The translations under genes were made by a program, and so were the position numbers. From positions 44,610 to 108,609 of the forward strand of contig CAWIMC010000017.1 of assembly GCA_963837005.1 (NCBI GenBank): a stretch of 64,000 nucleotides of DNA, in the 5' to 3' direction. The notes beneath the pieces are model-generated. The model searched no databases, was not told the DNA's origin, and was given only the letters and a program-made list of their open reading frames with translations. Below are positions 8,490 to 17,669 of the stretch, piece by piece. Source of the DNA: CALDTK01 sp963837005. Its GTDB lineage: Bacteria > Bacteroidota > Bacteroidia > Chitinophagales > Saprospiraceae. Numbering within the stretch: position 1 is the first letter of the stretch; each line of letters starts with the position of its first letter.

Positions 8490-9758
8490 ATGGAGGAACT
8501 ACTAACCGCTTTCGACTACCCGTACGCCTGGCGAGCCTTGGCAGCGAGTGTCATGGTCGGACTGATGTGCGGGGCGCTCGGGTGCTTTATCGTGTTGCGC
8601 AACATGGCCATGTTCGGCGATGCCTTGAGTCACGCGATCTTGCCAGGGGTAGTTGTCGCCTTTGTCGTAGCGGGCGGCTACTCGGCGTTGGGGTTCTTCC
8701 TGGGGGCCGTCGGGGCGGGACTGCTCACCGCAGTGGCGATCACATGGATTCAACAGCGTGTGGCGACCAAAAACGACGCCGCGATTGGTATCGTTTTTAC
8801 GACCATGTTCGCCCTCGGGGTCATGGGTATCTCGTACCTCTCGAAGAACGAGCACGCGCACATCGACCTCAAGGACTTCTTGTTCGGCAACGTGCTCGGG
8901 GTGTCGGACACGGACCTGGTGCTTACGGGCATGATCTGCGTGTACGTGCTGTCGAGCATCTTCTTCTTTTACCGCCTGCTCTTCGCGACGACATTCCAGC
9001 CCGTGATCGCGCAGACGATGGGCATCAACACGACGCTGGTGCACTACTACCTGATGTTGCTGCTGTCGTTTGCAGTGGTGGCGGCGCTTCAGACGGTGGG
9101 CGTAATCCTGGTGGTGGCGATGCTGATTACGCCGGCGGCTACGGCGCTGCTGCTGAGTCGGCGGCTGCCGCGGGTGCTGATGATCGCGTCTGGGGTTGGG
9201 GCGCTGGCGGCGGTGTTGGGACTGCTTTTGGCGTTTGCGTTCGATACGACGCCTGGTCCGGCAATGGCGGTGACGGCGAGTTTGCTGTACGCGATCGCAG
9301 TCTTCTTCGCGCCAGAGCGAGGGTTGCTGTTCCGGTTTTTGCGAAAGCGGACTCGTGGACGACGGATACAGTTGGAGGACGTGCTGAAGGAGGGCGTCCG
9401 CCTACAGCAGCGCGATCAACTGGACTGGGTGAGCTTGGTCGAGCAGACGGTATTGCCGCTCAAGGTCGTGCGCCAGCGGATGCAGACGCTTCAGCGGCGT
9501 GGGTGGGCGACGACATCCCCGGTCGCCTTTACGCCTGCGGGCTTCGTCGAGGCCGCCAAACTCGTCCGTGCGCACCGCCTGTACGAGACCTTCCTCGCCG
9601 ACCGGCTGGGCCTGTCTGAGGACCAGATCCACGATGAGGCGGAGCGCTACGAGCACTTGCTGACCGATAAGATCCTCAATGAGATGGATGCGGAGTTAGG
9701 GTATCCGGAGCATGACCCGCATGGGAGTGTTATTCCGCGTGGGGGAAGGTCGAGTTAG
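8490..9758 (+). CDS. metal ABC transporter permease fused to DtxR-like regulator
   Basis: A 422-residue fusion. Residues 1-285 are a Zn/Mn-type ABC-3 permease (ZnuB/MntB/TroC family) with about eight membrane helices and the family stretches GDALSHAILPG near residue 45 and VGVILVVAMLITPAATA near residue 205. Residues 290-415 resemble the iron/manganese-dependent repressor family: a winged-helix region (VVRQRMQTLQRRGW) and a DtxR dimerisation-like segment (RAHRLYETFLADRLGL, DEAERYEHLLTDKI). Permeases with such C-terminal domains are known in Bacteroidota and spirochaetes. The expected ATPase and metal-binding lipoprotein genes are not adjacent, which is unusual. The cytoplasmic tail may sense metal or be a regulatory domain rather than bind DNA. 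Confidence 0.88.
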   Translation: MEELLTAFDYPYAWRALAASVMVGLMCGALGCFIVLRNMAMFGDALSHAILPGVVVAFVVAGGYSALGFFLGAVGAGLLTAVAITWIQQRVATKNDAAIGIVFTTMFALGVMGISYLSKNEHAHIDLKDFLFGNVLGVSDTDLVLTGMICVYVLSSIFFFYRLLFATTFQPVIAQTMGINTTLVHYYLMLLLSFAVVAALQTVGVILVVAMLITPAATALLLSRRLPRVLMIASGVGALAAVLGLLLAFAFDTTPGPAMAVTASLLYAIAVFFAPERGLLFRFLRKRTRGRRIQLEDVLKEGVRLQQRDQLDWVSLVEQTVLPLKVVRQRMQTLQRRGWATTSPVAFTPAGFVEAAKLVRAHRLYETFLADRLGLSEDQIHDEAERYEHLLTDKILNEMDAELGYPEHDPHGSVIPRGGRSS

Positions 9759-9913
9759 GGGGACAGCGGCGGAAATCGGGTAAGCAGAGGTTGCACCGTT
9801 GCGACTTGCCTACTGGAACTTGCTTTAAAGACGTGTTTGCAACTAGGCGCAGAGGCGCACACAGGGAGTTGCTACGCAGCACTGCAACACGCTCCTGCTG
9901 CGAACCAACTTCC

Positions 9914-10648
9914 TCACCACATTATGTCTTGCGGAGCAAGCGTCGTGTAGGTCGGCTCTGAAATCTGGAGTCGGCTAAAGTCGTGTTCGTCGCCCAGGAA
10001 GACGTTTAGGTCGACGTGTCCTTCCACCCCGGCTACACGACCGCGGTCGCCGTACTGCCAAAAGGCGATGGTAGCCGCCGAGGAGACCGAGGGCTCGTTG
10101 GTGCCATAGCGCGCAATCCAGAAGGGGTAGTCGTCGAAGTGTCCGGCGAGGTGGTGGTAGTAGAACTTGAGGTTCGTGTAGATGACGGGCTTAATACCGT
10201 ACTTGATCTCGGCGAGGTAGAGCCAGGTGCGCATGCCCTCGATGAGTTGGGCCTTGTTGGCTCCGTCGAGGGTCTCCACGTCGAGGACAGGGGAGAGGTC
10301 GCCTGGAGCTAGGCTCACCATAGTGCGAAAGTGCTCGAACTGCTCACGGGCGTCGACGTCGGCGCGGTAGAAGTGATAGGCACCCCGCGAGAGGCCGGCG
10401 GTTTTGGCGGAAGCCCAGTTGTGGCAGAACTTCGTATCGAGGTGCGACTGGCCCTCGGTGGCCTTCATGTAGGCGAAGTCGATCCCGTCGGCCGCTACGG
10501 TGGGCCAGTCGATAGTGGGCTGGTGATGTGACACGTCGATGCCCTCGATGAAGGCGTCGGATCGCCGTTCGGTGTCCGTATCACCACAACTCACCAGCGC
10601 GACCGAAGCCAACAAAAGGAGAGGAAGTAGCGAGGGGGAAGGGCGCAT
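9914..10648 (-). CDS. GH25 lysozyme-like lipoprotein
   Basis: About 244 residues from the ATG at 10648, chosen because it gives a textbook lipoprotein signal (LLPLLLLASVALVSC). The frame is open further upstream to 10741, but those residues look non-coding. The mature protein is a glycoside hydrolase 25 (Cellosyl/lysozyme M1-like) domain: GIDVSHHQ holds the first catalytic Asp, FAYMKATEG, then LSPVLDVET with the DxE catalytic pair, and a C-terminal WQYGDRG. It should cleave the beta-1,4 bond of peptidoglycan from the outer-membrane face of the periplasm. One variant hairpin motif with a GGAA loop lies at 10401-10414. Confidence 0.9.
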   Translation of the reverse strand: MRPSPSLLPLLLLASVALVSCGDTDTERRSDAFIEGIDVSHHQPTIDWPTVAADGIDFAYMKATEGQSHLDTKFCHNWASAKTAGLSRGAYHFYRADVDAREQFEHFRTMVSLAPGDLSPVLDVETLDGANKAQLIEGMRTWLYLAEIKYGIKPVIYTNLKFYYHHLAGHFDDYPFWIARYGTNEPSVSSAATIAFWQYGDRGRVAGVEGHVDLNVFLGDEHDFSRLQISEPTYTTLAPQDIMW

Positions 10649-10879
10649 TCGGTAAGATAACGGGTTTCGTCTGGCGAAAGATATACCACTTCTCGCTCGG
10701 CAGTCGTGCCAAAGGCGGTCCATCTGTTTGCTAACTGGCATTAAAGTCAGAATTTAGCGCGTTTTCGTAGATTTTGGAATTGACCCTCAAACGGTTACGA
10801 GTTTTAGTGCGGTGGTGAGGGAAATCAAAATTTATGACCCAGATGTCTTCCACGCGTCGCGCAGTCGATCTTCGCGACC

Positions 10880-12067
10880 ATGACGCAGCGTGAGCTCTTC
10901 CTCCGGCACCTCGCCCAAACCTCGGATGCGCCGATGGCTTTGGAGATCGAGCGCGCCGAAGGAGTTTGGCTGTACGACACCGTTGGCAAGCGCTATATGG
11001 ACCTGATCGCCGGCATTGGCGTGAGTGTCCTCGGCCACCGGCACCCGGCTATCGTAGCAGCGATTAGAGACCAGGCCGACCGGTATTTGCACACGCTGGT
11101 CTACGGGGAATATGTGCTCGCGCCGCAGGTGCAACTGGCCCGGCTCCTGGCCGAAAATCTACCGTCGACGCTGGATTCGGTCTACTTCACGAACAGCGGG
11201 ACCGAGGCTACCGAGGCCGCCATGAAACTCGCCAAGCGCAGCACCGGGCGCCACGAGATCATCAGCGCCTTCCGCTCGTACCACGGCAGCACGCAGGGCG
11301 CGGCGAGCCTCAACTCGGACGAGTATTTCACGCGCGCCTACCGACCGCTGCTGCCAGGGATCAACCACATCGATTTCAACTGCGGGCTATGCCTGGCGCG
11401 GATCACGACTCAGACGGCGGCGGTGATCGTCGAGACGGTGCAGGCGGAGTGGGGCATACGAACACCAGATCAGGTGTGGCTGCAGGCCTTGCGAGACCGG
11501 TGCGACGAGATGGGTGCGCTGCTGGTTTTTGACGAAATTCAGGCGGGGATGGGGCGGACGGGGCGACTCTTCGCCTTTGAGCACTACGGCGTGGTGCCGG
11601 ACGTGTTGCTGCTGGCGAAGGGTCTCGGCGGCGGGATGCCGATCGGGGCAATGATCGCGAGCCGGGCGCTGACCGAAAATTTCACGCACGATCCGGTGCT
11701 CGGGCACATCACGACCTTTGGGGGGCACCCGATGAGCTGTGCGGCAGCACTGGCGACCCTACGGGTTTTGCTGGAAAGCGATCTCATTTCAAAAGCAGCA
11801 GCAAAAGGAGACACCTTTCGGCAAAACCTGCGACACCTGCCCGGTGTGCTGGACGTGCGGCAGATCGGGTTGTGGCTTGCGGTGGAGTTGGAGAGCGGGG
11901 AGCGGGTTCGGGCGGTGATCAAGCGTTGTACGGAGGCGGGGCTCATTACGGACTGGTTCCTGTTTAATGATCGGGCGTTGAGGATTGCGCCGCCGCTGAC
12001 GATTGGGGAGGGGGAGATTGAGTGGGCTTGTGTGGTGTTGAGGGAGGCGTTGCGGGGAGTGAGTTGA
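10880..12067 (+). CDS. class III PLP-dependent aminotransferase (ArgD/acetylornithine type)
   Basis: A 395-residue fold-type I aminotransferase. VWLYDTVGKRYMDLIAGIGV at the N-terminus, YFTNSGTEATEAAMKLA, VFDEIQAGMGRTG and the PLP-lysine motif LLLAKGLGGGMPIGA (about residue 250) are diagnostic of class III. Subgroup assignment (acetylornithine, ornithine or 4-aminobutyrate aminotransferase) is uncertain; Bacteroidota 'aspartate aminotransferase family' proteins of this type are often lysine or ornithine aminotransferases. No arg genes are adjacent. A B-type hairpin motif (11814-11827) encodes FRQN, and a GCT-GGAA-AGC variant lies 36 bp upstream of it. Confidence 0.9.
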   Translation: MTQRELFLRHLAQTSDAPMALEIERAEGVWLYDTVGKRYMDLIAGIGVSVLGHRHPAIVAAIRDQADRYLHTLVYGEYVLAPQVQLARLLAENLPSTLDSVYFTNSGTEATEAAMKLAKRSTGRHEIISAFRSYHGSTQGAASLNSDEYFTRAYRPLLPGINHIDFNCGLCLARITTQTAAVIVETVQAEWGIRTPDQVWLQALRDRCDEMGALLVFDEIQAGMGRTGRLFAFEHYGVVPDVLLLAKGLGGGMPIGAMIASRALTENFTHDPVLGHITTFGGHPMSCAAALATLRVLLESDLISKAAAKGDTFRQNLRHLPGVLDVRQIGLWLAVELESGERVRAVIKRCTEAGLITDWFLFNDRALRIAPPLTIGEGEIEWACVVLREALRGVS

Positions 12068-12155
12068 AAGGAGCTGCTGCGAGGACAATACCTGATTTGA
12101 CGCGGAGGCGCAGCGACGGAATGGGGCAGGGCCCCCGCTCCCGAGCAGCGGAGGA

Positions 12156-12225
12156 ACGCGGAGACCTTTCATGCGGGTGTAGTGGCGTGGACGCGGAGAT
12201 CTTTCATGCGGGTGTAGTGGCGTGG
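12156..12225. repeat. 35-bp tandem duplication
   Basis: Two adjacent 35-bp units, 12156-12190 and 12191-12225, differ at one base (GAGACC versus GAGATC). They contain ATGCGGGTGTAGTGGCGTGG and lie between the aminotransferase gene and a convergent gene. The intergenic stretch around them has no gene. Confidence 0.9.
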
Positions 12226-12289
12226 ACGCTGCGCGTCTGAGGGGTATGGAGCTTGTCTTTATTGGCGTGCATGTAGTCGGCGCCGCTCT

Positions 12290-12838
12290 TTAGTGCTCGT
12301 GGAGGAGCCTCACTTTGATGAAGGTTCGGAAGGACAGGGCGCAGAGGTTGCTGTCGTCGAGTCGGTAGACGGCGGAATCTTGGCGGTGGGTGTAGATGGA
12401 GTCGCGCATGTTGGCGAGAAGCTGTTCGCGACAGGGGTTATCGCCGGGGTAGTCGGTGAGGAAGTACGAGAAATAGCGGCCGGAGTCGAAGCCGAAGTCG
12501 CGTACGATGCGCTCGGCCTCCGCGGGGTCGGTCCAGAGGTAGTTGGCAGTCCGGGCCCAGTTGTTGGGGTAGCGTTTGACGCGTTCCATATGCTGGACGC
12601 GCCAGACGAGGATCTGGTCTCTCGTTCTGATCGTCGTCATCCTGGGGTCCGCCTCGATCTCCCGGTCGATCAACGCGGGCAGGTCTTCCGATTGCATGCT
12701 GTCGAGGTAGCGTTTCCAATTCTCGTAGGCGATGGTGTCGAGCCGGCAGCCGACCTCCTGTGCGGTTGCACTTTTCTTCACCACCGGCTTCGCGCCAACG
12801 AGACCAAGGCAAAGCAGCAGAAACGGTAAGTACTTCAT
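12290..12838 (-). CDS. secreted protein of unknown function
   Basis: About 182 residues from ATG 12838, which gives a signal peptide (KYLPFLLLCLGLVGA). The mature part has three cysteines (GCRLDT, NPCREQ, NLCALS) and helices rich in Arg and acidic residues, with aromatic patches (YFSYFLTDYPGDN). No family was recognised. The frame is open to 12886, but residues before the chosen start are not signal-like. It faces the SusC operon across the mini-hairpin array. Confidence 0.65.
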   Translation of the reverse strand: MKYLPFLLLCLGLVGAKPVVKKSATAQEVGCRLDTIAYENWKRYLDSMQSEDLPALIDREIEADPRMTTIRTRDQILVWRVQHMERVKRYPNNWARTANYLWTDPAEAERIVRDFGFDSGRYFSYFLTDYPGDNPCREQLLANMRDSIYTHRQDSAVYRLDDSNLCALSFRTFIKVRLLHEH

Positions 12839-12924
12839 TGCGGAAAAGTAGGGCTGGATCACCAGACCTATTGCCCCGCAAATCATCTGCGCCTACCGCG
12901 ACGCTCACAAAGCACGCCCGCACA

Positions 12925-13082
12925 GCCCAATTAGGCGAAGCCGCCCAATTAGCAAAGCGCCCAATTAGGCGAAGCCGCCCAATTAGCAAAGCGCCCAATT
13001 AGGCGAAGCCGCCCAATTAGCAAAGCGCCCATCTAGGCGAAGCCGCCCATCTAGGCAAAGCCGCCCAATTAGCGTAGCGCCC
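12925..13082. repeat. tandem array of triloop mini-hairpins (CCCAATTA spacer)
   Basis: Nine or so units of a phrase (GCCCAATTA or GCCCATCTA) each followed by a tiny inverted repeat: GGC-GAA-GCC, GC-AAA-GC, GGC-AAA-GCC or GC-GTA-GC. The larger period is about 34 bp (one long plus one short hairpin). Each hairpin has a three-base loop beginning mostly with G and ending in A. The array lies just upstream of susC and could influence its expression; no gene or spacer-like unique sequence lies inside. Confidence 0.92.
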
Positions 13083-13090
13083 TTCTTACC

Positions 13091-16000
13091 TTGCCGCCAC
13101 GCCTAAGCCAGTCGCACAGTCAAACAATCCTATTGCGAGTAGCTCTACTTTTTTTGCCTTTCCGCTCTACTTGCACGTGCCTCCTGCTTGGCTTTGGCAT
13201 CTACGCACATGCCCAGCACCTCGTCTCGGGCACCGTCACCGAGGCAGCCACCGGCGAGACCCTCATTGGGGCGGCGGTTCGGGAGAAGGGTACGGACCAA
13301 GGGCGCCGTCACCGATGTCGACGGTCGCTACACTTTCACGGTACGCACGCCACAGCTCCACTTTGGAGATCAGCTACGTCGGCGAGGAGACGCAGGTCGT
13401 GCCGGTGGCCGGCCGCGCGATAGTCGATGTCGTGATGAAAGCCTCGAGTGCGCAACTCTCCCAGGCAATTGTAACCGGCTACCGCGGCGTGCAGGAGCGC
13501 CGCGACCTGGTCGGCAGCTACAATACCGTGAGCGAGGAGGAGCTGGCCGCCGACCGGCCGGTGGAGAGCGTGGATCAGTTGCTAGAGGGCCGGGTGGCCG
13601 GCGTACAGGTCCAGGTGGTGACGGGGGAGCCGGGGCTGCCGATTAGGGTGAATATCCGGGGGCAATCGTCGGTAAGTGCCGCCGTTAATGGAATCACGGC
13701 GTCTTCGCAGCCGCTGTACGTACTCGACGGCGTACCGCTGTTCGACGTATTCGAGACCAACACGCAGAATAGCGTCTTCGGCGGTTTCAACAACACCCCC
13801 CTCAATCCGCTCTCGCTCATCAACCCCGACGACATCGCGAGCATCGTCGTGCTCAAGGACGCCTCCGCGACAGCACTCTACGGCGCGGATGCCGCCAACG
13901 GCGTCGTCCTCATCACCACCAAGCAAGGCCAGGTCGGCAAGACGCGTATTCAGTTGTCGAGCAGCTACGGCACGGGGCGGGCGATCAACGAAACCAAGTT
14001 CCTCAATACCCAGCAGTACCTCGAGCTCGCCCGCGAGACACTGCTCAACGACGGACAAAACCCCGCCGGCGCCGGGCCGAGCGACGTGACTACCGACTGG
14101 CGAAAAATCGTCGAGCAAAACCCACGCAACGTCGACGTCGACCTCGCGCTCAGCGGCGGCAACAGTGGCGTCACCTACCGGCTCACGACCGGCTACAGCG
14201 AAATCGAGTCCGTCCACATCGGGAATGGTCTGCGGCAGGGCAACCTCAACCTCAACCTCCAGTTGCCTCTCGGGGAAAAGCTCCGCTTGTCGACCCGCTT
14301 CAGTGGGGCGTTTCAGCATAAGGATGGCCTCCGCACCTTCAACGCCTTCACATTCGCGCCCAACCTCCCGGCGCGCCTCCCCGACGGTGCCTTCAACGAG
14401 ACCGGCACCTTCGTCGACCGCCCTAATCCGGCCTCGGTCCTCGCGCAGAACGAAAGCTACCAAAACACGAACTCCAACAACCTCCAGGCGACGCTCTACT
14501 ACGATGTCCTGCCCGCGCTGAGCTTCCGCGTCCTCGGGGGTCTCGACCGCGAGGCGAGAGACCAGTTCCAGTACGACTCCGCCCTCAACGCATCAGGTCG
14601 CAACCGCGGAGGTAGCCTCCGGCGCTCCGACAACACCAACCTCAAGTGGCTCACCAACGCCCAGGCGGTCTTCGAGCCGAAGAAGTTCGGCAAGCACCAC
14701 CCGAGTGCGCTGTTGGGGGGGGAGGCTTCTCGCCAAAACCAATTCCGCCAGGTGAGTACCGGCAAGAACTTCCCCTCCGACGATCTGCGCCGACTCGACG
14801 TCCTCAAAAACAGCGATACTCAGGTTTCGGAGAGCGTGTTCGAACGTGCGACGGCCTCGACGTACGGGGAGCTCGCCTACGACTACGACTTCCGCTACTA
14901 CCTCAAGGTCAACGGCCGCCGGGACGCTAGTTCGATCTTCGGTGGCGACCAGCAGGCCGAAATCTTCTACGCCGTCGGCGCGGCCTGGAACTTCGCCCGG
15001 GAAGCAGGTTTTGCCGAAAGGCGCCCCCTCGGCATCGACTACGGCAAACTCCGCCTCAGCTACGGCGTCACCGGCAACTCCCGCCTCGGGGTCTACACCT
15101 CGCAGGGCACCTACCAGCAGCAGTTCTTCGACGAGAACTACGGCGGGGCTTTGCCGGCCTTCGTCAACTCCCCGCCGAACCCCAACCTCGGGTGGGAACG
15201 CAAGCTCCAGACCAACCTCGGCGTCGACCTCGGGTGGTTCGACAATCGCCTCGGCGTGACGGTCGAGTACTACAACAACGAGACGGTCGACGGGCTCTAC
15301 TCCTTCAATACCCCGCGCGAACTCGGTTTCGCGAGCGTGACGGCCAACTCGACCAATATCGTCAACTACGGTTACGAGATGACGGTCAACTACGCCCCCG
15401 CCACGGCTTCCAAACTCAAGTACACCACCTCCTTCAATATCGCTCGCAACAGCAATCGCCTGATCGAGATCGACCAGAGCTTCCTGCCGACCGGCGGTAA
15501 CTTTCAATTCCAACTCAGGCCCGGCCAGGACATCAGTACCATCTACGGGGTCGAGGCGCTCACCGTCAATCCAGAGAACGGCCAGGCGCGCTGGCGACTC
15601 GCCGACGGTACCATCACGAGCGACCCCGCGCTGGCGCGCTTCGTCGACAATCAATATGTCATCGGACGCCTGACGCCCAGCTTCTTCGGGGGGTGGCACA
15701 ACCAAGTTAACTACGGCGCCTTCGCGCTCACGCTCCAGATTACGTACAGCTACGGCGCCACGGAACTGGTGGACCCGCTCACCTTCCAGGACGGGCGACA
15801 GATCTCGTTCAACAACCAGAGCGTCAACCAACTCGACCGCTGGCAGCAGGCCGGCGACGTGACGATGGTGCCGCGGGCCTCGAAGGACAATCCGCTCGTC
15901 AGCCGCTCGACGAGGTACGCTTACGACCTCAACTACATCCAGTTCAGTACTGTAAGCCTCAACGTCGACCTCGCGAAGCTGGGCCTCCTCCCGCCCCGCA

Positions 16001-16149
16001 CCGAGGCCCTACGCGCCTTCGTGCTCGTCAACAACCTCGGCTTCCTCTACGGCGAAGACCGCGTGGCGGGTCGTAACGGCATCCGCGAGTACCGCTTCCA
16101 GTTCCCGCAACAACGCTCGCTGACGGCGGGCGTCAAATTGACTTGGTAA
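13091..16149 (+). CDS. SusC/RagA family TonB-linked outer-membrane protein (5' end frame-disrupted)
   Basis: A TonB-dependent transporter of about 1010 residues that should import glycans or peptides with its SusD partner. The N-terminus (signal peptide, then HLVSGTVTEAATGETLIGAAV, the CarboxypepD_reg-like domain) is read from TTG 13091 in one frame, continues as GAVTDVDGRYTFTV in a second frame after about 13297, then enters the main frame at about 13345-13354 (STLEISYVGEE). The plug follows (TGYRGVQERRDLVGSYNTV; VDQLLEGRVAGVQV; SVLDGVPL-like YVLDGVPL; IASIVVLKDASATALYG), and the barrel ends at LTAGVKLTW. The two single-base breaks within 60 bp look like assembly errors, since the rest is intact. 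SusD overlaps its stop codon by one base. Confidence 0.9.
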
Positions 16150-17603
16150 TGCGAAGCGCCCGGTTGTTCGTCGCCGTCGCCGCCGCGCTGCTCCTCGCGG
16201 CCTGCTCGGAGTTCCTCACCGTAGAACCGCGGGACGAGCTCTCGCGCGCGGCGCTGTTCAGCACCGTGCGGGGGGCGAATGCCGCGGTGATTGGGCTCTA
16301 CCAAAGATTGGGCAGGAGTTCGTACTACCAGACACGGATGCCGATCTACGCGGATGTCCAGGGCAATATGCAGGCCCTGAAGGGCGAGATAACGAGCAAC
16401 CGGACCGACCCGACTCTCCGGAGGACGGAGTTTATCAAGCTTTATAGTTTTACGACCACCTCGCTTTACGATCCCTCGGGCTTCGACGGGCTTTATACCG
16501 ACGCTTACACCATCCTGTACCAGGCCAATGACGTCATCGACGGCCTGCGGACCCTCACCGAGGGGTCGCCGGAAGAGATAGCTAGTCTCCTCGCCGAGGC
16601 CAGGGCCATCCGGGCGCTGGTCCACTTCGACCTCGTCCGGCTCTTCGCCCAGGCCCCGAACTTTTCCGCCGGGGCCACACATCCCGGGATCGTCCTCGTG
16701 ACGGAGATCCCGGAGATCAAAGACTTCCCCGCCCGGGCGAGCGTCGCCGAGGTGTACGCCGCGATCCGAGCCGACCTCGAGGCCGCCGAAGCCGGGATCG
16801 TCGACGTCGAGAGTGAGCGCAGCGATGCCCCTTACTGGCTCAACAAGACAGTGATCCGCGGGATGCTTGCGCGCGTAGCCAGCTACCAGCGCGACTGGGA
16901 GGCTAGTTTCGAGTGGGCAGACCGTAGCCTCGGCGAGCGACGCTACCCGCTTACCGACCGCGCCAACTACGTCGCGCAGTGGGTCGGGGGCAAGCTCGAC
17001 GAGACCTTCTGGGCGCTCGACCTCCAGCGCCTCGTCGAGTCGGACAGCGAGCCGAACTTCGAGAGTCCGGCGCGCGTCATCGGCACCGGCAGCGAGACGG
17101 CCTTCCTGCAGGTTAATGCCCAGTTCGTGGCACTCCTGGCGGAGTCCGACATACGTCGCCAACTCATCGGTGCCGACACGAGCGCCAACCGACTCACGCG
17201 AAAGTGGCCCTTCGCCCGCAATACCATCCGCAACCCCATTCTCCTACGCCGCTCCGAGGTCCTGCTGCTCCGCGCTGAGGCCGCCGTGGAGCTCGGTCGC
17301 CTCGACCAGGCCCTCGCCGACCTAACCACGATTGCCCGGCGGGCCGACCCAGCCGCTCCCCTTCCCGCCCTCGACGCCGACGCCTTGCGCGACGCCATCC
17401 GCCTCGAGCGCCGCAAAGAACTCGCCTTCGAGGGGCATCACTTCTTCGACCTCGGTCGCTGGGGCGCGCCACTGCTGCGCGACAACTGCGCGAGCTTCGT
17501 GAGTGTCTGCCGGCTCACGTATCCCGACTACCGTTATATCTTGCCCATCCCGTTCTCTGCACTCGAGCGCAACCGTATCCTCCAGCAGAGCGACGGTTAT
17601 TGA
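16149..17603 (+). CDS. SusD/RagB family nutrient-binding lipoprotein
   Basis: A 484-residue outer-membrane lipoprotein that pairs with the preceding SusC as its lid. The signal ends in a lipobox (AALLLAACSEFL), followed by LTVEPRDELS and the TPR-like helical fold. The C-terminal SusD signature is present: LLRRSEVLLLRAEAAVELG, IRLERRKELAFEGHHFFDLGRWG and LPIPFSALERN near the end. The ATG overlaps the susC stop as TAATG, so translation is probably coupled. A TTG two codons upstream is disfavoured. Confidence 0.95.
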   Translation: MRSARLFVAVAAALLLAACSEFLTVEPRDELSRAALFSTVRGANAAVIGLYQRLGRSSYYQTRMPIYADVQGNMQALKGEITSNRTDPTLRRTEFIKLYSFTTTSLYDPSGFDGLYTDAYTILYQANDVIDGLRTLTEGSPEEIASLLAEARAIRALVHFDLVRLFAQAPNFSAGATHPGIVLVTEIPEIKDFPARASVAEVYAAIRADLEAAEAGIVDVESERSDAPYWLNKTVIRGMLARVASYQRDWEASFEWADRSLGERRYPLTDRANYVAQWVGGKLDETFWALDLQRLVESDSEPNFESPARVIGTGSETAFLQVNAQFVALLAESDIRRQLIGADTSANRLTRKWPFARNTIRNPILLRRSEVLLLRAEAAVELGRLDQALADLTTIARRADPAAPLPALDADALRDAIRLERRKELAFEGHHFFDLGRWGAPLLRDNCASFVSVCRLTYPDYRYILPIPFSALERNRILQQSDGY

Positions 17604-17612
17604 AATAAGGAG

Positions 17613-17651
17613 CCTTTCGGCAAAACCCTCACCTCTCGTTTTGCCGAAAGG
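17613..17651 (+). terminator. inverted pair of dispersed hairpin motifs forming a stem-loop after susD
   Basis: GCCTTTCGGCAAAAC and GTTTTGCCGAAAGGC, separated by 11 bases, form a perfect 15-bp stem in the gap between susD and the next gene. Both arms are exact B-type copies of the dispersed motif in opposite orientation. The position, 10 bp after the susD stop, fits a terminator or attenuator that reduces expression of the downstream lipoprotein; there is no long T-tract outside the stem, but the 3' arm starts with GTTTT. Confidence 0.6.
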
Positions 17652-17669
17652 CACCTGTAAAAACTTCGC

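Noticed and set aside
8480..9619. Open frame overlapping the metal permease in another phase
   Set aside because: Very Gly/Arg/Asp-rich with no hydrophobic pattern; the permease frame shows correct membrane helices and family motifs.
14593..15831. Long open frame on the minus strand opposite susC (about 410 codons)
   Set aside because: High GC at third positions of the sense gene leaves few stops on the antisense; the plus strand clearly encodes the SusC barrel.
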